A stretch of DNA of 5,489 nucleotides from Caulobacteraceae bacterium. GTDB lineage: Bacteria; Pseudomonadota; Alphaproteobacteria; Caulobacterales; Caulobacteraceae. The stretch spans positions 1 through 5,489 of the forward strand of contig CANGEH010000167.1 in assembly GCA_947452665.1 (NCBI GenBank). The letters are read 5' to 3'. The notes under the pieces were generated by a model. That model made no database searches, was not told the origin of the DNA, and saw only the letters and a program-made list of their open reading frames with translations. Both the position numbers and the translations under genes were made by a program. This document shows, one piece after another, positions 4,143 through 5,489 of the stretch. Each line of letters starts with the position of its first letter. Position 1 is the first letter of the stretch.

Positions 4143-5489
4143 ATGCAGTTGCCGGTTAAGCAAGGTCTGTACGATCCCCGCCACGAGCATGACGCTTGCG
4201 GCGTTGGTTTTGTTGCGAATATCAAGGGCACCAAGACCCATGATATCGTGCGTCAAGGCTTGCAGATCCTGCTCAATATCGACCATCGCGGCGCTGTGGG
4301 CGCAGATCCCATGGTTGGCGATGGCGCTGGCTGTCTGATTCAGATTCCCGATGCGCTTTTGCGCGACTGGGCCAAGGGCCAAAAACTGACCCTGCCTGCG
4401 CCTGGCGACTATGCCGTGGCCATGTGCTTCATGCCGCGCGACGAAAAGATTCGGGCCATGGTGGCCGGTCAGTTCGAGCACTTTATCCGCGTCGAAGGCC
4501 AGACCCTGATCGGCTGGCGTGATGTGCCGGTCGATACCTCAGTGCTGGGTGCCGCCGTCTTGGCAGACCTGCCGGTGATCCGTCAGGCCATTGTCGGGCG
4601 CGGGGCCAATACCAAGGATCAGGACGCGTTTGAGCGCAAGCTTTTGACCATCCGCAAACAGACCCAAAACCCCCTGGCGGATCAGGCCGCCAAGCGTGAC
4701 CTGCCGGCCCTGGCCGACTTTTATATGCCGTCCTTTTCCAGCCGCACCGTGGTTTATAAGGGCCTATTGCTGGCCGGACAGGTGGGGACGTTTTATCTGG
4801 ACCTGCAAAACCCCCTGACCCAGTCGGCGATTGCCATGGTCCATCAGCGGTTTTCGACCAATACATTCCCATCCTGGAAGCTGGCCCACCCCTATCGCTT
4901 CATCGCCCATAATGGCGAGATCAATACGGTGCGGGGCAATGTGAACTGGATGAATGCGCGCAGGCGCACGCTGGAATCGCCGCTATTGGGCCCAGACCTA
5001 GACAAGATGTGGCCCCTGATCCCGCACGGTCAGTCCGACACGGCCTGCCTCGATAATGCGCTAGAACTGTTACTGGCCGGCGGCTATCCGCTGGCGCATG
5101 CCGTCATGATGCTGATCCCCGAAGCTTGGGCTGGCAATCAGCAGATGGATGCTAAGCAAAAGGCGTTTTACGAGTATTATGCCGCCTTGATGGAGCCTTG
5201 GGACGGCCCCGCCGCCATTGCCTTTACCGATGGCCGCCAGATTGGCGCGACCCTGGACCGCAATGGCCTGCGCCCAGCGCGGTTTATCCTGACCACGGAT
5301 GATCAGGTGATCATGGCCTCTGAGTCCGGCGTCCTGCCGATCCCAGAGGAAAAGATCGCGCGCAAATGGCGCTTGCAGCCGGGCAAGATGCTCTTGATCG
5401 ATCTGGAACAGGGCAAGATCATCGAGGACGACGAGATCAAGCAGACCCTGGCCAATGCCCAGCCCTATGATGAGTGGCTGCACCAGACC
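4143..5489 (+). CDS. gltB: Glutamate synthase (NADPH) large subunit, N-terminal part (partial)
   Basis: The first 449 codons of a protein usually near 1,500 residues are present; the gene continues beyond the window. GltB with GltD makes two glutamates from glutamine and 2-oxoglutarate, the central ammonium-assimilation step in the cytoplasm. The visible part is the class II (Ntn) glutaminase domain. DACGVGF contains C19, the expected nucleophile freed by removal of an 18-residue propeptide. Further landmarks are HQRFSTNTFP (R236), HNGEINTVRGN (N257, G258), QSDT (D299) and the strongly conserved MEPWDGPAAIAF and DRNGLRPARF blocks. The start at 4143 has the best ribosome site; ATGs at 4122 and 4113 would lengthen the propeptide to 25 or 28 residues. 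The gene is divergent from the membrane-protein gene with a long leader region that may carry nitrogen control. There is no frameshift or missing catalytic residue in the visible part. Confidence 0.96.
   Translation, partial: MQLPVKQGLYDPRHEHDACGVGFVANIKGTKTHDIVRQGLQILLNIDHRGAVGADPMVGDGAGCLIQIPDALLRDWAKGQKLTLPAPGDYAVAMCFMPRDEKIRAMVAGQFEHFIRVEGQTLIGWRDVPVDTSVLGAAVLADLPVIRQAIVGRGANTKDQDAFERKLLTIRKQTQNPLADQAAKRDLPALADFYMPSFSSRTVVYKGLLLAGQVGTFYLDLQNPLTQSAIAMVHQRFSTNTFPSWKLAHPYRFIAHNGEINTVRGNVNWMNARRRTLESPLLGPDLDKMWPLIPHGQSDTACLDNALELLLAGGYPLAHAVMMLIPEAWAGNQQMDAKQKAFYEYYAALMEPWDGPAAIAFTDGRQIGATLDRNGLRPARFILTTDDQVIMASESGVLPIPEEKIARKWRLQPGKMLLIDLEQGKIIEDDEIKQTLANAQPYDEWLHQT

Noticed and set aside
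5070..5483. 137-codon minus-strand open frame inside gltB
   Set aside because: It is antisense to conserved glutaminase-domain sequence and has no convincing family motif.

Overview
The window looks like a piece of an alphaproteobacterial chromosome. The evidence is moderately high GC with GC-rich third codon positions, an alphaproteobacterial-looking glutamate synthase N-terminus, and a set of cell-surface sugar genes placed next to it. A Caulobacterales-like host is a guess from gene content only. There are six protein genes, two of them cut by the window edges. I saw no RNA gene, insertion sequence, phage gene or CRISPR array. All intergenic gaps are under 300 bases; the longest is 3888-4142.

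Left part (1-1884, minus strand): three genes read leftward in the order HAD-family phosphatase (GmhB/HisB-N type), then a PLP-dependent sugar aminotransferase of the DegT/DnrJ/EryC1/StrS family (closest in my memory to WbpE-type enzymes), then the first 12 codons of a mannose-1-phosphate guanylyltransferase (manC), which runs out of the window at base 1. Middle (1983-3482, plus strand): a phosphomannomutase/phosphoglucomutase (manB type) is transcribed divergently from the phosphatase across a 98-base gap. ManB makes mannose-1-phosphate and ManC turns it into GDP-mannose, so this is a nucleotide-sugar supply locus for surface polysaccharide (LPS O-antigen, capsule or holdfast-like glycan). 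The aminotransferase implies an amino sugar in that glycan. The phosphatase implies heptose or another bisphosphorylated sugar, but its exact substrate is open.

Right part (3486-5489): a four-helix membrane protein of unknown function lies convergent to manB, with only 3 bases between the two stop codons and a terminator hairpin over the junction. It is divergent from gltB, the glutamate synthase large subunit, whose first 449 codons are present and carry the complete glutaminase (Ntn) domain. The roughly 255-base region between the membrane gene and gltB is the richest non-coding stretch. It holds a good sigma-70-like promoter for the membrane gene, a sigma-54-like GG-N10-GC element pointing at gltB, a 19-bp perfect-arm dyad next to a GATAAT box, and a 24-base segment that recurs, with a 2-base indel and one mismatch, upstream of the aminotransferase.

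I found no convincing new multi-gene system. The most useful leads are the gltB control region, the shared upstream segment, the phosphatase whose zinc-binding loop has lost most of its usual ligands, and the unresolved substrate of the aminotransferase.
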